DNA from: Pontimonas sp.
GTDB lineage: Bacteria; Actinomycetota; Actinomycetes; Actinomycetales; Microbacteriaceae
Direction: 5' to 3'
Assembly (NCBI GenBank): GCA_021741925.1
Contig: JAIOWW010000070.1
Coordinates: 1 to 6,244, forward strand
Length of the DNA stretch: 6,244 nt
Both the position numbers and the translations under genes were made by a program. Shown here piece after piece: positions 5,170-6,244 of this stretch (the first letter of the stretch is position 1; every line of letters begins with the position of its first letter). Under the pieces are notes generated by a model, which did not search any database, was not told the origin of the DNA, and saw only the letters and a program-made list of their open reading frames with translations.

Positions 5170-6244
5170 AGCGAGCTGACCAGCTCGTTGATATCAGATT
5201 CGACCTCAGTGAGTCGTGACCGTGCCTCTGCTGAAGTTGCCCCCTCAGTGTCGATATAGATCTTGACCTTGGGTTCCGTCCCGCTGGGGCGAGCAATGAC
5301 TCGCGTTCCATCATCCAAGTAGTAGCGGAGGATGTCTTCTTTCGGTAACTTGCCAACACCTTCTAGGAAATTGTCGAGGTGAGTCACGGAGCGCGAACCA
5401 AGTGCCGAAAGTTTCCTCTCCCGGAGGGAAGTAGTGACGGTTGATCCGGCGACGCCAGGGCTGAGTCGAATAGTGACCTGTCCTGACGCAAAGGCCCCCA
5501 CAAATTCCTCAATCTCGTGAAGGTAGTCCCATAGAGTTCTGCCCTCGCCCGCAAGAGTATGAGCAAGAGACACCATCAACAGTCCGGCCGAGATTCCATC
5601 CTTATCGCGCACAACATCTGGAGTTACCAGATACCCGAGCGCCTCTTCGAATCCAAAGATCAGGTTCTTGACTCGTGATACGTATTTGAACCCGGTCAAG
5701 GTCTCCTCATGGTCCAGTCCGAAGTGCTCTGCGATTTTCCCCAGTACCGGGGAGCTCACGAGTGAGTTGGCAAGGGTTCCGGTTCCTCCTGAGGAACGAA
5801 CTTTTTGAGCGATATGCCAGCCAAAGATCGCGCCAATCTGGTTTCCCGTCAGCGCACTGTATCCCTCGGGTGCTGACGGGTCGGGAAGTGCAACAGCAAG
5901 GCGATCCGCGTCGGGGTCGTGAGCAATGATGAGGTCCGCGCCGACCGACCTAGCCGTCTCGAAGCTCAGGTCAAGTGCTCCTCGCTCTTCAGGATTGGGA
6001 AAGGCAACCGTCGGGAAGTCCGGATCGGGTTCAAACTGCTGTTCAACGACGTGGGGCTCAGGGAGACCAGCTTTGTCCATTGCAGCCAAGAATGTCTCCC
6101 CGCCGACTCCGTGCATGGCTGTATAGACAACGGTTGGAGCGGGCTCCATTGGTGCCGTGAGCTGGAGAGAGTTGAGGGTAGCCATGAGATACTTCTCCAC
6201 AATGTCGCCATCGATGACAGACACTCGATTGGTGGAGCGCGGAA
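5166..6244 (-). CDS. Alpha-D-phosphohexomutase family enzyme (phosphoglucomutase/phosphomannomutase-like), N-terminus cut by window
   Basis: Cytosolic Mg-dependent enzyme that moves phosphate between C1 and C6 (hexose) or C1 and C5 (pentose) of a sugar phosphate. The frame is open to the right edge, leaving 358 C-terminal residues of a family usually near 550-570; the catalytic phosphoserine loop (normally TASHNP-like) is outside. Three of the four active-site loops are visible: the metal loop DPDADR (5901-5918), the sugar-binding loop GFEEALGY (5631-5654) and the phosphate-binding loop RPSGTEPK (5268-5291). YTAMHGVGG (6101-6127) marks the second domain. GFEEALGY followed by DKDGISA resembles the PGM2/PgcA branch rather than AlgC-type mutases, which have GEMSGH. 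The substrate is open: glucose, mannose or ribose phosphate. A GTG at 6222-6224 is internal, since family residues should continue beyond it. The TAA stop interlocks with the add stop. Confidence 0.93.
   Translation of the reverse strand, partial: PRSTNRVSVIDGDIVEKYLMATLNSLQLTAPMEPAPTVVYTAMHGVGGETFLAAMDKAGLPEPHVVEQQFEPDPDFPTVAFPNPEERGALDLSFETARSVGADLIIAHDPDADRLAVALPDPSAPEGYSALTGNQIGAIFGWHIAQKVRSSGGTGTLANSLVSSPVLGKIAEHFGLDHEETLTGFKYVSRVKNLIFGFEEALGYLVTPDVVRDKDGISAGLLMVSLAHTLAGEGRTLWDYLHEIEEFVGAFASGQVTIRLSPGVAGSTVTTSLRERKLSALGSRSVTHLDNFLEGVGKLPKEDILRYYLDDGTRVIARPSGTEPKVKIYIDTEGATSAEARSRLTEVESDINELVSSL
5170..5189. repeat. Inverted repeat at the convergent gene junction, possible weak bidirectional terminator
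   Basis: CGAGCTG (5172-5178) and CAGCTCG (5181-5187) are perfect complements separated by AC. A G-T and an A-T pair extend the arms to 5170 and 5189. It begins one base after the add stop and encodes the last residues of the phosphomutase on the other strand. No T-run follows on either strand, so it is not a textbook intrinsic terminator. It could stabilise 3' ends or be a chance result of the codons. Confidence 0.35.

Noticed and set aside
6222..6224. GTG on the - strand as the start of the phosphomutase.
   Set aside because: The reading frame continues to the edge, and the remaining 352 residues would lack the catalytic phosphoserine loop, so it is an internal Val codon.
1..6244. Search for tRNA/rRNA genes, CRISPR repeats, insertion-sequence ends, riboswitches and promoters.
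   Set aside because: None seen. Coding sequence covers essentially the whole window, and no repeated unit or transposase is present.

Overview
The window reads as a compact piece of an actinobacterial chromosome. It has mid-range GC (about 55% in three lines I counted by hand), GTG starts next to ATG starts, strong AAGGAG/GAGGAG-type ribosome binding sites, and proteins of actinobacterial style: a cytidine deaminase with CAEC...VSNL and an adenosine deaminase with NTDNRLMS. A Microbacteriaceae-like (Micrococcales) member with a streamlined genome is my best guess. The taxon is inference, because no rRNA or other marker gene is present.

Positions 1-5169 (+ strand) carry one tightly packed operon. 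It encodes the C-terminal three quarters of a double-domain ABC ATPase of the NupO/RbsA type, two NupP/NupQ-like membrane permeases, cytidine deaminase (cdd) and adenosine deaminase (add). The ATPase/permease and permease/permease junctions are both 4-base ATGA overlaps. The permease/cdd junction is a 5-base gap with the start chosen here. The cdd/add junction is an 8-base overlap. No internal promoter or riboswitch is visible. The promoter, and probably a BMP-family substrate-binding lipoprotein gene, should lie left of the window.

Positions 5166-6244 (- strand) carry the C-terminal part of an alpha-D-phosphohexomutase-family enzyme, annotated generically as phosphoglucomutase/phosphomannomutase. 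It converges on add so closely that the two stop codons interlock (4 shared bases). A short inverted repeat sits immediately past the add stop.

Functionally the operon is a nucleoside uptake and salvage module. The ABC importer brings in nucleosides, Cdd converts (deoxy)cytidine to (deoxy)uridine, and Add converts (deoxy)adenosine to (deoxy)inosine. Phosphorolysis of the products would release ribose-1-phosphate, and the neighbouring phosphomutase could be the enzyme that channels it to ribose-5-phosphate; this is the most useful hypothesis here. Thymidine phosphorylase, which often sits between cdd and add in actinobacteria, is absent at that place.

There is no non-coding stretch longer than a few bases, and I saw no RNA gene, mobile element or CRISPR. 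I did not find an evidently undescribed system. The findings below are refinements of a known module.
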